Source: Chloroflexota bacterium
GTDB lineage: Bacteria > Chloroflexota > Dehalococcoidia > SM23-28-2 > RBG-16-64-32
NCBI GenBank assembly: GCA_022565075.1
Contig: JADFKG010000075.1
Location: 1-10,012 of the forward strand
Direction of reading: 5' to 3'
Length of the DNA stretch: 10,012 nt
Part shown: positions 1 to 5,330 of the stretch, one piece after another
Numbering within the stretch: the first letter of the stretch is position 1
Layout: each line of letters begins with the position of its first letter
Position numbers and translations under genes: made by a program
The notes under the pieces: model-generated
The model's input: the letters and a program-made list of their open reading frames with translations, nothing else
What the model was told of the DNA's origin: nothing
The model's database searches: none

Positions 1-250
1 CCTCAACGGCGTCGCGGCCCTCCTGCAGCTGCTGGAGGATGTGCTCGACGTAAGGGAGGAATACGTGGCCGGCGTCAGTCAGACGCACGCCGCGTCCGCC
101 TCGCTCGAACATCTCCTCGCCCAGCTCGCGCTCCAGCGCCTGGATGCGCGCTGTGATCGACGGCTGCGTCAGGTGAAGCGCCTCGGCGGCGCGACTGAAG
201 GAATTATGCGTGGAGACCTGAACGAAGGCCTCGATCTGCCCGAAGTCCAA
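1..250 (-). CDS. LysR-family transcriptional regulator, N-terminal part (cut by window edge)
   Basis: The reverse strand encodes the N-terminal winged helix-turn-helix of a LysR-type regulator. It begins MDFGQIEAFVQV, then FSRAAEALHLTQPSIT, ALERELGEEMFER and VRLTDAG, the characteristic order of the family's DNA-binding domain and start of the linker helix. About 83 codons are present; the effector-binding domain lies off the left edge. The start is a TTG at 248-250: an in-frame stop lies just upstream, no ATG or GTG fits, and GAGGT sits 9 nt before it. A good promoter lies upstream (298-326). The gene follows two ferredoxin genes on the same strand but has its own promoter. Target genes and ligand cannot be read from this fragment. 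Family assignment is firm; function is unknown. Confidence 0.9.
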   Translation of the reverse strand, partial: MDFGQIEAFVQVSTHNSFSRAAEALHLTQPSITARIQALERELGEEMFERGGRGVRLTDAGHVFLPYVEHILQQLQEGRDAVE

Positions 251-297
251 GCGCGAACTACCTCAGCTATTAAGAATGCCTATGGGAACTATGAATC

Positions 298-326
298 AGA
301 ATAGAGAATCACGAACGGCAGGTCAA
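298..326 (-). promoter_or_regulatory. Sigma-70-type promoter of the LysR-family gene
   Basis: Read on the minus strand, TTGACC (321-326) and TATTCT (298-303) are separated by exactly 17 bp, close to the sigma-70 consensus. Transcription would start near 291, leaving a leader of about 40 nt before the TTG start at 250. CTAT or ATAG tetramers recur at 267-270, 280-283, 289-292 and 301-304 across this leader and the -10, so autoregulation is possible. Confidence 0.6.
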
Positions 327-345
327 GGCGCGACAGTGGAAGTCG

Positions 346-636
346 CTAGGCGTCGTGGCGTTCGGCTGTCGAGCGCCAGGCGCCGCTTGTGTCGTGCGTC
401 TCGAACCACTCGGCGTTGATCGGCGTGAACTTCTTCTGGTCTTCCGGCACGTCGTCTTCGAAGAAGATCGCGGAGACCGGGCAGACGGGTTCGCAGGCGG
501 CACAGTCGATGCACATGCTGGGGTCGATGTAGTACTGGGGGTCGTCGGCGGTCGTGTGGATGCAGTCGACCGGGCAGACATCGACGCAGGAGGCGTCCTT
601 GGTGTCGATGCAGGGATCCGTGATGGTGTAGGTCAT
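346..636 (-). CDS. 7Fe ferredoxin ([3Fe-4S][4Fe-4S])
   Basis: This small soluble electron carrier has 96 residues. Its first cluster motif is C9-x7-C17-x3-C21-P, the spacing of 7Fe ferredoxins such as those of Thermus, Azotobacter FdI and mycobacterial FdxA, rather than the CxxCxxC of 8Fe types. The second motif is C42-x2-C45-x2-C48-x3-C52-P. By family analogy C9, C17 and C52 bind [3Fe-4S]; C21, C42, C45 and C48 bind [4Fe-4S]; C25 is the extra free cysteine. The C-terminal stretch (DVPEDQKKFTPINAEWF) is also typical. The start is ATG at 634-636 with only a weak upstream AGG. It lies 59 bp after the [2Fe-2S] ferredoxin gene on the same strand and has a possible promoter of its own. The redox partner is not evident. 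Confidence 0.95.
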   Translation of the reverse strand: MTYTITDPCIDTKDASCVDVCPVDCIHTTADDPQYYIDPSMCIDCAACEPVCPVSAIFFEDDVPEDQKKFTPINAEWFETHDTSGAWRSTAERHDA

Positions 637-654
637 TGGTTTCGCTTGCCTGGT

Positions 655-684
655 ATTTTAACGCTCGCTTAAGTAGCTCAACAA
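655..684 (-). promoter_or_regulatory. Possible promoter of the 7Fe ferredoxin gene
   Basis: On the minus strand TTGTTG (679-684) and TAAAAT (655-660, five of six consensus bases) are 18 bp apart. The predicted start near 648 gives a leader of only about 12 nt, consistent with the weak ribosome-binding site. The ferredoxin may also be read through from the [2Fe-2S] gene upstream. Confidence 0.42.
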
Positions 685-695
685 GAGAAGTGGGA

Positions 696-1007
696 TCATT
701 CCTCCTTGACGCCGCGCTTGTTGACCGTCACGTCTCCGCTGACCCGCGCCTGGCAGGCGAGCCGCAGATTGTTCTCACGCACCATCGCCTCGGGCCTCTC
801 TTCGGTCATCGTCTTCAGCTCCGTGCGGCCGATCTCGTCGAGGTTCTCGGCGCCGGCCTCGATGCGGCACAGGCAGGTCGTGCAGATCGCCTGGCCACCG
901 CAGGTTGTGGGCCAGTAGAGGCCGCTGGCGAGCGCCGCCGCCATGATCGTCTGGCCGGCCTGCGCGTCGATCTCGCGGTCGAGCGGGAGTATCCTGATTT
1001 TCGGCAT
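696..1007 (-). CDS. [2Fe-2S] ferredoxin, adrenodoxin-type
   Basis: The product is a 103-residue plant/adrenodoxin-fold ferredoxin. The cluster ligands are C36-x5-C42-x2-C45 and, 39 residues further on, C85 in the context RLACQ. The C-x5-C-x2-C spacing is that of adrenodoxin, putidaredoxin and related bacterial ferredoxins. There is no attached reductase or oxygenase domain. A longer reading frame extends to 1319, but ATG 1005-1007 is the better start: it begins the conserved first strand (MPKIRILPL), has GGAG 8 nt upstream, and avoids overlapping the divergent gene at 1122. It heads a minus-strand group with the 7Fe ferredoxin and LysR genes and shares a 114-bp divergent region with the lipid-type operon. 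The electron acceptor is unknown; oxygenases are common partners of this family. Confidence 0.93.
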   Translation of the reverse strand: MPKIRILPLDREIDAQAGQTIMAAALASGLYWPTTCGGQAICTTCLCRIEAGAENLDEIGRTELKTMTEERPEAMVRENNLRLACQARVSGDVTVNKRGVKEE

Positions 1008-1030
1008 GAAGTGAGCTCCAGAATCATGGT

Positions 1031-1042
1031 AGCACCGGTGCT
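1031..1042. promoter_or_regulatory. Perfect 12-bp palindrome, candidate operator
   Basis: AGCACCGGTGCT is a perfect inverted repeat in the divergent region. It lies 24 bp upstream of the [2Fe-2S] ferredoxin start and just upstream of the -35 box of the rightward operon, so one regulator bound here could affect both directions. Only the symmetry and position are seen; GC-rich palindromes of this size can arise by chance. Confidence 0.35.
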
Positions 1043-1050
1043 GGAAAGGC

Positions 1051-1081
1051 TTGCGGCTAGTGGGCCGCGGTCGCATATACT
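1051..1081 (+). promoter_or_regulatory. Candidate promoter of the hot-dog/ketosynthase operon
   Basis: TTGCGG (1051-1056) and TATACT (1076-1081) are separated by 19 bp, slightly longer than ideal. The predicted start near 1088 leaves a leader of about 34 nt. A strong ribosome-binding site, AGAGGAGGT (1104-1112), lies 9 nt before the first ATG at 1122. No other good -10 is seen in this gap on the plus strand. Confidence 0.5.
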
Positions 1082-1121
1082 TGATTGATCCCGCTCCCTC
1101 TCCAGAGGAGGTCTCCGCCAG

Positions 1122-1502
1122 ATGAAGCCGATTCCCGATGGCACCAGCGACGAGATGGTCATCGAGACCACGCCCGAAATGGGTGTCCTCCACCTGCCTG
1201 TGCCGATGTACTCCACGCCGTCGATGGTCGGGCACTTCGAACAGCTCTGCCTGAAGATGATGATCCCGTTCCTGGCTGCGGGCGAGAACTCCGTCGGTTA
1301 CAAGATCGAAGTCAAGCACTCAGCGCCGACGACCATCGGCATGAAAGTCACGTTGAAGGCGAAGACGATCGAATCTAACGAACGCAAGGCCGTCTTCGCC
1401 GTGGAGGCGTATAACGAGACGGGAACCAAGATCGGCGAGGGAAAGCATGAACGACGGGCGATCGATATGACGCGCTTCTCCGGGCCGAGCCCGTCGGCGT
1501 GA
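1122..1502 (+). CDS. Hot-dog thioesterase of the FlK (fluoroacetyl-CoA thioesterase-like) family
   Basis: The 126-residue protein has the single hot-dog fold pattern of FlK. T32, E40 and H66 have the same spacing (8 and 26 residues) as the FlK catalytic Thr42, Glu50 and His76, each shifted by 10, and G59 matches FlK Gly69. The surrounding segments MVGHFEQLCLK, SVGYKIEVKHSAPTTIGM and GTKIGEGKHERRAI also match family style. It would hydrolyse a short acyl-CoA or acyl-ACP thioester. Family membership does not imply fluoroacetate detoxification; most FlK-like proteins have unknown substrates. It is the first gene of the rightward operon, starts at an ATG with a near-perfect Shine-Dalgarno, and its TGA overlaps the GTG start of the next gene. 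A role in clearing stray short acyl groups from the pathway is inference. Confidence 0.85.
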   Translation: MKPIPDGTSDEMVIETTPEMGVLHLPVPMYSTPSMVGHFEQLCLKMMIPFLAAGENSVGYKIEVKHSAPTTIGMKVTLKAKTIESNERKAVFAVEAYNETGTKIGEGKHERRAIDMTRFSGPSPSA

Positions 1503-1906
1503 CAACGCTTGCCGCCCTGGAGAAGGGCCACGAGTTTCCGCCGGCGTCCTTCGACCTCAGCGAGCAGTGGGTGGAAGCCTACGTTGCCTCCGTCGAAGAC
1601 AAGGCGATCGCTGCGCTGGGCGGCGGTTTCGTGCCACCGATGGCGGTCGCGGCGCTGGCGATTCGTGCTCTGCTGGAGCACGCGAGCCTGCCTCCGGGCA
1701 CGCTGCACGCCGGCCAGGAGCTGGCGTTCACCGCGCCCGTGCGCCGGGGCGAGACGCTGACGGTCGCCGCCCGGATCGCCTCCCGTGGCGAACGTGCCGG
1801 TTGGGTCCTGATGGGCGTCGAGCTGCGTGTCACACGCGATGGCGCGGTGGTGATGACCGGGCGGGCGACGCTGTCGTTCCCCGTGGCGGCAGGGGCAGCC
1901 GTTTGA
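1499..1906 (+). CDS. MaoC-like hot-dog protein, non-catalytic (HadA-like) dehydratase subunit
   Basis: This 135-residue hot-dog-fold protein resembles the N-terminal half of double-hot-dog MaoC dehydratases. It opens with a short strand and a VEAYVASVED helix, carries a hydrophobic central helix (PPMAVAALAIRALLEH), and continues with HAGQELAFTAPVRRGETLTVAARI. It lacks the GDxNPxH hydratase motif that the next gene has. In mycobacterial HadAB/HadBC and similar pairs, one hot-dog subunit carries catalysis and the partner helps shape the acyl-binding tunnel, so this is probably the partner subunit. The GTG start (1499-1501) overlaps the upstream TGA as GTGA, suggesting coupled translation. Its own stop overlaps the next gene's TTG. 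A free-standing thioesterase is the main alternative. Confidence 0.75.
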   Translation: MTTLAALEKGHEFPPASFDLSEQWVEAYVASVEDKAIAALGGGFVPPMAVAALAIRALLEHASLPPGTLHAGQELAFTAPVRRGETLTVAARIASRGERAGWVLMGVELRVTRDGAVVMTGRATLSFPVAAGAAV

Positions 1907-2316
1907 CGCAACAGAGCACGTCACTGGCAGCCGGCGCGGCGCTCCCAACGGTGACGAAGGCGATCACGCAGGAAACGATCGACGCCTACGCGCTGGCCGG
2001 CGGCGATAGCAACCCGCTGCACACCGATCCGGCCTTCGCCGCCAACACGCAGTTCGGCGGCACGATCGCGCACGGGATGCTCCTTCTCGCCTACGTCTCC
2101 GAGATGCTGACGGCGGCGTTCGGCGAAGACTGGCTAACAGGCGGGCGGCTGAAAGTGCGCTTTCGGGCGCCGGCGCGGCCGGGAGACGCGCTGACGTGTG
2201 CCGGCACGGTCACCAGCGTCGAGGATGGGAAGACTCTTTGCGCGATCGAATGCCGGAACGAGAGTGGCGAAGTTCTGGTGTCTGGAGAGGCAGAGGTGAG
2301 CCGATCATCAATCTGA
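1903..2316 (+). CDS. MaoC-family (R)-3-hydroxyacyl dehydratase/enoyl hydratase, catalytic subunit
   Basis: The 137-residue protein carries the hydratase-2 motif YALAGGDSNPLHTD at about residues 29-42, with D35 and H40 as the expected catalytic pair, followed by FGGTIAHGM. The C-terminal strands (LKVRFRAPARPGDALTCAGTV) are typical of MaoC/HadB. It would interconvert (3R)-hydroxyacyl and trans-2-enoyl thioesters on CoA or ACP. The start is a TTG (1903-1905) overlapping the previous TGA (1904-1906). The open frame extends upstream to 1567, but that part lies inside the preceding gene and looks like frame-shadow, with no hot-dog pattern. With the preceding non-catalytic subunit it probably forms a heterodimeric dehydratase, which is inference from the HadAB model. 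Confidence 0.88.
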   Translation: MTQQSTSLAAGAALPTVTKAITQETIDAYALAGGDSNPLHTDPAFAANTQFGGTIAHGMLLLAYVSEMLTAAFGEDWLTGGRLKVRFRAPARPGDALTCAGTVTSVEDGKTLCAIECRNESGEVLVSGEAEVSRSSI

Positions 2317-2330
2317 GAGGAACAGGGCAG

Positions 2331-2738
2331 TTGGCCGCCTTGCCTGTGCTAATGGCCGGCGGACTACTGCTCATGGCGGCGTGCGGCGACGGCGACGATC
2401 CCGACCCGCGGGTAGGCCAGATCGGCGGTATTTCCGAGCTGGCGACGTACGCCTACACGGGTGCCGGAACTGAGGGCCTTTACGACTACCTCTCGGAGCG
2501 CGTGACGGACGTCTGCACGAAGGAGCAGGTGACAGAAGCGCTCGCCGAGCACGAGCAGCCGATCGGTTGGGGAGAGATCAAGGACGTGACGTTCCAGAGC
2601 GAGGACACCGCGACCGCCACCGTGATCCTGATTTATCGCAGCGATCGCCAGGCGGAGGAGTGGACGTTCGTGCGAGAAGGCACGAAATGGCGGATCGACA
2701 ACGTCCCCGGCCTCGAGAGCTGCGAGTCGGCGGGATGA
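2331..2738 (+). CDS. Putative small lipoprotein of unknown function
   Basis: The protein begins with a hydrophobic stretch (LPVLMAGGLLLMAAC) ending in a plausible lipobox, MAAC, followed by GDGDDPDP, so Cys20 would be lipidated and the protein anchored outside the cytoplasmic membrane. The mature part, about 115 residues, contains a tyrosine-rich segment (YAYTGAGTEGLYDYLSERV) and the C-terminal pattern WTFVREGTKWRIDN, reminiscent of small NTF2/SnoaL-like or DUF4878-like extracytoplasmic domains; I do not assign a family. The start is uncertain. TTG 2331 has AGAGGA 10 nt upstream; ATG 2352 leaves a very short signal; a CTG at 2313 would supply an arginine and continue the stop-overlap pattern, but CTG starts are rare. 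Its TGA overlaps the ketosynthase ATG as ATGA, which places it within the operon. Confidence 0.7.
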   Translation: MAALPVLMAGGLLLMAACGDGDDPDPRVGQIGGISELATYAYTGAGTEGLYDYLSERVTDVCTKEQVTEALAEHEQPIGWGEIKDVTFQSEDTATATVILIYRSDRQAEEWTFVREGTKWRIDNVPGLESCESAG

Positions 2739-3982
2739 GACGCGCCGTCATCACCGGCCTCGGTTGCGTGACGCCGATCGGCCAGGGCGTCGAGGAGTTC
2801 TGGGCGGCGCTCACGGCGGGCGAATCGGGCGTACGCCGGATCACGCAGTTCGACCCGAGCGACCTGGTGTGCCAGATCGCTGCCGAGGTCAAGGACTGGG
2901 ACCCGACGAACTGGATGGAAGCGAAGTCCGCCCGCCGCGCGGCCCGCTTCGCGCAGTTCGCCGTGGCCGCCGCCAGGCAGGCGGTCGAGGACGCCGAGCT
3001 GGCGATCACTGATGCCAACCGCGACGACATCGCGATCACGATGAACACTGGCGGCGGCGGCGTCGACGTCATCGCCGACGGCGAGAAGACTTTGCTGGAG
3101 AAGGGCGCCAACCGCGTCGGGCCTTTCACCGTCCCGGCGTACGCGCCGAACATGGCGTCCTGCCAGGTCGCGATCAACCTCGGCGTGCGCGGACCGACGA
3201 TCACCTCCGTGGCGGCCTGTGCCGCCGGCGTCTTCGCCTTCGTCGAGGCCAAGCGGCTGATCGACCTCGGCGAGGCAGATGTCGTGATCGCCGGCGGCGC
3301 GGAGGCCAACATCATCCCGGTCTCTCTGGCCGCGATGGGAAACATGCGCGCGCTTTCGACTAGAAACGACGAGCCGGAGAAAGCCTGCCGCCCGTTCGAC
3401 AAGGACCGTGACGGCTTCGTCTACGGCGAGGGCGCAGCGGCGTTTGTGATCGAGGCAGTCGATCATGCTCAGGCCCGCGGTGTGCGCATCTACGCCGAGC
3501 TGGCCGGCGGCGCGGTCACCTCCGACGCCTTCCACATCACCGCACCGGATCCGTCAGGCGAGTCCTCGGGCCGGGCGATCACGAAGGCGCTAGAGCGCGC
3601 GGGGCTCGCCCCCGAGGAGGTCGATGTGATCGTCGCGCACGGCACCGGCACGCTGCTCAACGACGCTGCCGAGACGATGGCGATCAAGCGGGCACTCGGC
3701 GAGCATGCGTACAAGGTCGCGGTGACCGGGCCGAAGTCGATGGTCGGACACCAGCTCGGCGCGGCGGGCGCCGTATCGGGGCTGGCGGCGGTTCTGACGA
3801 TTGACCGGGGCGTTGTGCCGCCGACGCTGAACCTTGAGACGCCAGATCCGGAGTGCGATCTCGACTTCGTGCCGCTTAAGTCGCGAAGGGTGGACGCGCG
3901 CGTGGCGCTGGTCAACGGCTTCGGATTCGGAGGACAGAACGGCGTCGCCGCGTTTAAGAGATTCGATAACGGGGCCTCGTAG
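2735..3982 (+). CDS. fabF: Beta-ketoacyl-ACP synthase II (FabF-type ketosynthase)
   Basis: This enzyme of 415 residues carries out decarboxylative Claisen condensation of an acyl chain with malonyl-ACP. The catalytic triad is intact: C162 in VAACAAG, H302 in AHGTGT and H339 in VGHQLGAAGA, with K334 upstream; positions match E. coli FabF (C163, H303, H340) closely. The C-terminal GFGFGGQN loop is present, and the N-terminus RRAVITGLGCVTPIG is canonical. Length is normal. ATG 2735 overlaps the lipoprotein TGA; an in-frame extension upstream to 2567 has no homology-like pattern and overlaps that gene. Variations from housekeeping FabF (ACAAG rather than ACT-type, NGFGFGGQN rather than NSFGFGGTN) hint at a specialised copy. 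No ACP, AT or KR gene is adjacent, so it probably shares the cell's ACP. Substrate chain length is unknown. Confidence 0.93.
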   Translation: MRRAVITGLGCVTPIGQGVEEFWAALTAGESGVRRITQFDPSDLVCQIAAEVKDWDPTNWMEAKSARRAARFAQFAVAAARQAVEDAELAITDANRDDIAITMNTGGGGVDVIADGEKTLLEKGANRVGPFTVPAYAPNMASCQVAINLGVRGPTITSVAACAAGVFAFVEAKRLIDLGEADVVIAGGAEANIIPVSLAAMGNMRALSTRNDEPEKACRPFDKDRDGFVYGEGAAAFVIEAVDHAQARGVRIYAELAGGAVTSDAFHITAPDPSGESSGRAITKALERAGLAPEEVDVIVAHGTGTLLNDAAETMAIKRALGEHAYKVAVTGPKSMVGHQLGAAGAVSGLAAVLTIDRGVVPPTLNLETPDPECDLDFVPLKSRRVDARVALVNGFGFGGQNGVAAFKRFDNGAS

Positions 3983-3985
3983 CGG

Positions 3986-4432
3986 ATGCAGGAAGCCGAA
4001 GACAGCCCGCGTCGCTGGTGCTATGGCTGTGGCGACAGAAACCCCGAAGGTCTGCACATCGACTTTGAGGTCGATGGCAAGCTGGTCAGCGGCCGCTTCC
4101 TGCCCCGCAAGGAGCACCAGGGCTTTCCCGGCGTCGCGCACGGCGGTATTGCGGCGGCGGCGCTGGACGAGGCGATGGGCTGGGCGATGTACGCTGCCGG
4201 CGCAATGGCGATGACGGCGCGCATGGAGATCCGCTACCGGCGCCCCCTGCCGCTGGGCGAAGAGGTCAAGGTGACCGCGCACGTCGTGCGCGACCGCGGC
4301 CGTCGCCTTGAGGCCGAAGCGCGGATCGAGAGCTCGTCCGGCGAACTGCTGGCCGAGGCTAAGGGGCTCTTCCTGCGCATGCCGGAGGAGACGTCGCGGC
4401 AGTACAACCAGTCGTTCCTCGGCACGGCATAG
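3986..4432 (+). CDS. PaaI-type hot-dog thioesterase
   Basis: The 148-residue hot-dog protein has the acyl-CoA thioesterase motif AHGGIAAAALDEAMG (about residues 51-65), with H52-G53-G54 and D61/E62 in the positions expected for the 4HBT/PaaI family, then RMEIRYRRPLPLGEEVKV. The N-terminus carries CYGCGDRNPEGLHI (C12, C15), a CxxCG start seen in a subgroup of these thioesterases; whether it binds a metal is unknown. It probably hydrolyses medium or long acyl-CoA or acyl-ACP thioesters. The ATG lies 3 bp after the ketosynthase stop, with no clear Shine-Dalgarno, consistent with coupled translation. It is the fourth hot-dog protein in the operon and follows the ketosynthase directly, so it could release or proofread the chain; this is inference. 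Confidence 0.87.
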   Translation: MQEAEDSPRRWCYGCGDRNPEGLHIDFEVDGKLVSGRFLPRKEHQGFPGVAHGGIAAAALDEAMGWAMYAAGAMAMTARMEIRYRRPLPLGEEVKVTAHVVRDRGRRLEAEARIESSSGELLAEAKGLFLRMPEETSRQYNQSFLGTA

Positions 4433-4436
4433 GTCC

Positions 4437-5330
4437 GTGACCGTCCTTCGTCCCTCCGACTCCCTCGTCGGCCGCTTCCTGTACCAGCTCAACCGCCGCG
4501 GCGTTGGCGTCGTTCCCCTCGGGCTCGCGCAGGCGCTGGCGATCCCGCCTGCCGACGCCATGCATGCGCTACTGCCGTCGAAGCGGCGATTCGTGGCGCA
4601 GAACCTCGCGCAGGTCACCGGCCTGCCAGCGGACGATCCGCGCGTACAGCGGCTAGTGCGGGCCTGCTTCCGCCACTTCGGGCGCTACATCGCGGAGGCG
4701 CTTCACCTCCAGAGCTGGGATACGGAGACGGTGCTGGACCTGGTGGAGGTCGAAGGAGAGGAGAACTTCGCGGTGGCGGCGGATCACGGCCGCGGCATCG
4801 TCTTCGTCAGTGGCCACATGGGCAGCACCGAGGTCGCGGCGTCACTGGCGGTGCTGCGCGGCTACCGGATCCGGGCCGTTACCGAAGCGCTGCCCACGGG
4901 CTGGCTGATGGACTGGATCCTGCGCACGCGGCAGGCGATGGGGATCACGCTGACCTCCGCGGACGGTGCTGGTCTGGGCCTCATCCGTACGCTTCGCCGC
5001 GGCGGCATGGTGGCGATGGTCATCGACGCTGGCATTGAGCGCGCGGGCTCGATCCCCGTCCAGTTCTTCGGCCGCCCGACGCTCTTTCCAGAGGGGCCGG
5101 CGCGGCTGGCGCGCCTGACCGACGCTGCGTTAGTCTTCGGGCTGGCGGTGCGCCGACCCGGTGGTCTCTTCAAGGCGTATATCTGTCCGCCGCTGCTGCC
5201 GGATCGTGAGCGGCCGCCCGACGAGGACATCAGACGGATGACGCAGGAGGTGGCGCGGACGTTCGAGGGGTTCGTGCGGCGCTACCCGGCCCAGTGGTAT
5301 GCGTTCCGCCGCATCTGGCCGGACGGCTAG
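4437..5330 (+). CDS. Lysophospholipid/lipid A-type acyltransferase (LpxL/HtrB/PatA superfamily)
   Basis: The 297-residue protein, normal for the family, carries the HX4E catalytic motif in VSGHMGSTE (H127, E132). It also has the later block IPVQFFGRPTLFPEGPARLA and the C-terminal PAQWYAFRRIWPDG typical of LpxL/HtrB and mycobacterial PatA enzymes. It would move an acyl group from ACP or CoA to a glycolipid or phospholipid at the inner face of the membrane. No other LPS gene is in the window, so a PatA-like role on a polar glycolipid is as likely as a lipid A role. The GTG start (4437) lies 4 bp after the previous stop; the frame opens further upstream, but that part is arginine-rich shadow of the preceding gene. 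It ends the operon, and its TAG interlocks with the convergent SDR stop. Confidence 0.88.
   Translation: MTVLRPSDSLVGRFLYQLNRRGVGVVPLGLAQALAIPPADAMHALLPSKRRFVAQNLAQVTGLPADDPRVQRLVRACFRHFGRYIAEALHLQSWDTETVLDLVEVEGEENFAVAADHGRGIVFVSGHMGSTEVAASLAVLRGYRIRAVTEALPTGWLMDWILRTRQAMGITLTSADGAGLGLIRTLRRGGMVAMVIDAGIERAGSIPVQFFGRPTLFPEGPARLARLTDAALVFGLAVRRPGGLFKAYICPPLLPDRERPPDEDIRRMTQEVARTFEGFVRRYPAQWYAFRRIWPDG

Noticed and set aside
657..677. TTAA-N7-TTAA and CTTAAG symmetry upstream of the 7Fe ferredoxin, resembling the palindrome at 6902
   Set aside because: The likeness is partial and the arms are only 4 bp; not enough to claim a shared operator.
696..1319. Longer 207-residue version of the [2Fe-2S] ferredoxin
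   Set aside because: The extra N-terminal half has no fold-like pattern and overlaps the divergent thioesterase gene; ATG 1007 has a good ribosome-binding site and starts the conserved domain.
2578..3535. Minus-strand open frames of 274 and 300 residues opposite the ketosynthase
   Set aside because: Serine/alanine- or arginine/aspartate-rich shadows without recognisable motifs or ribosome-binding sites.
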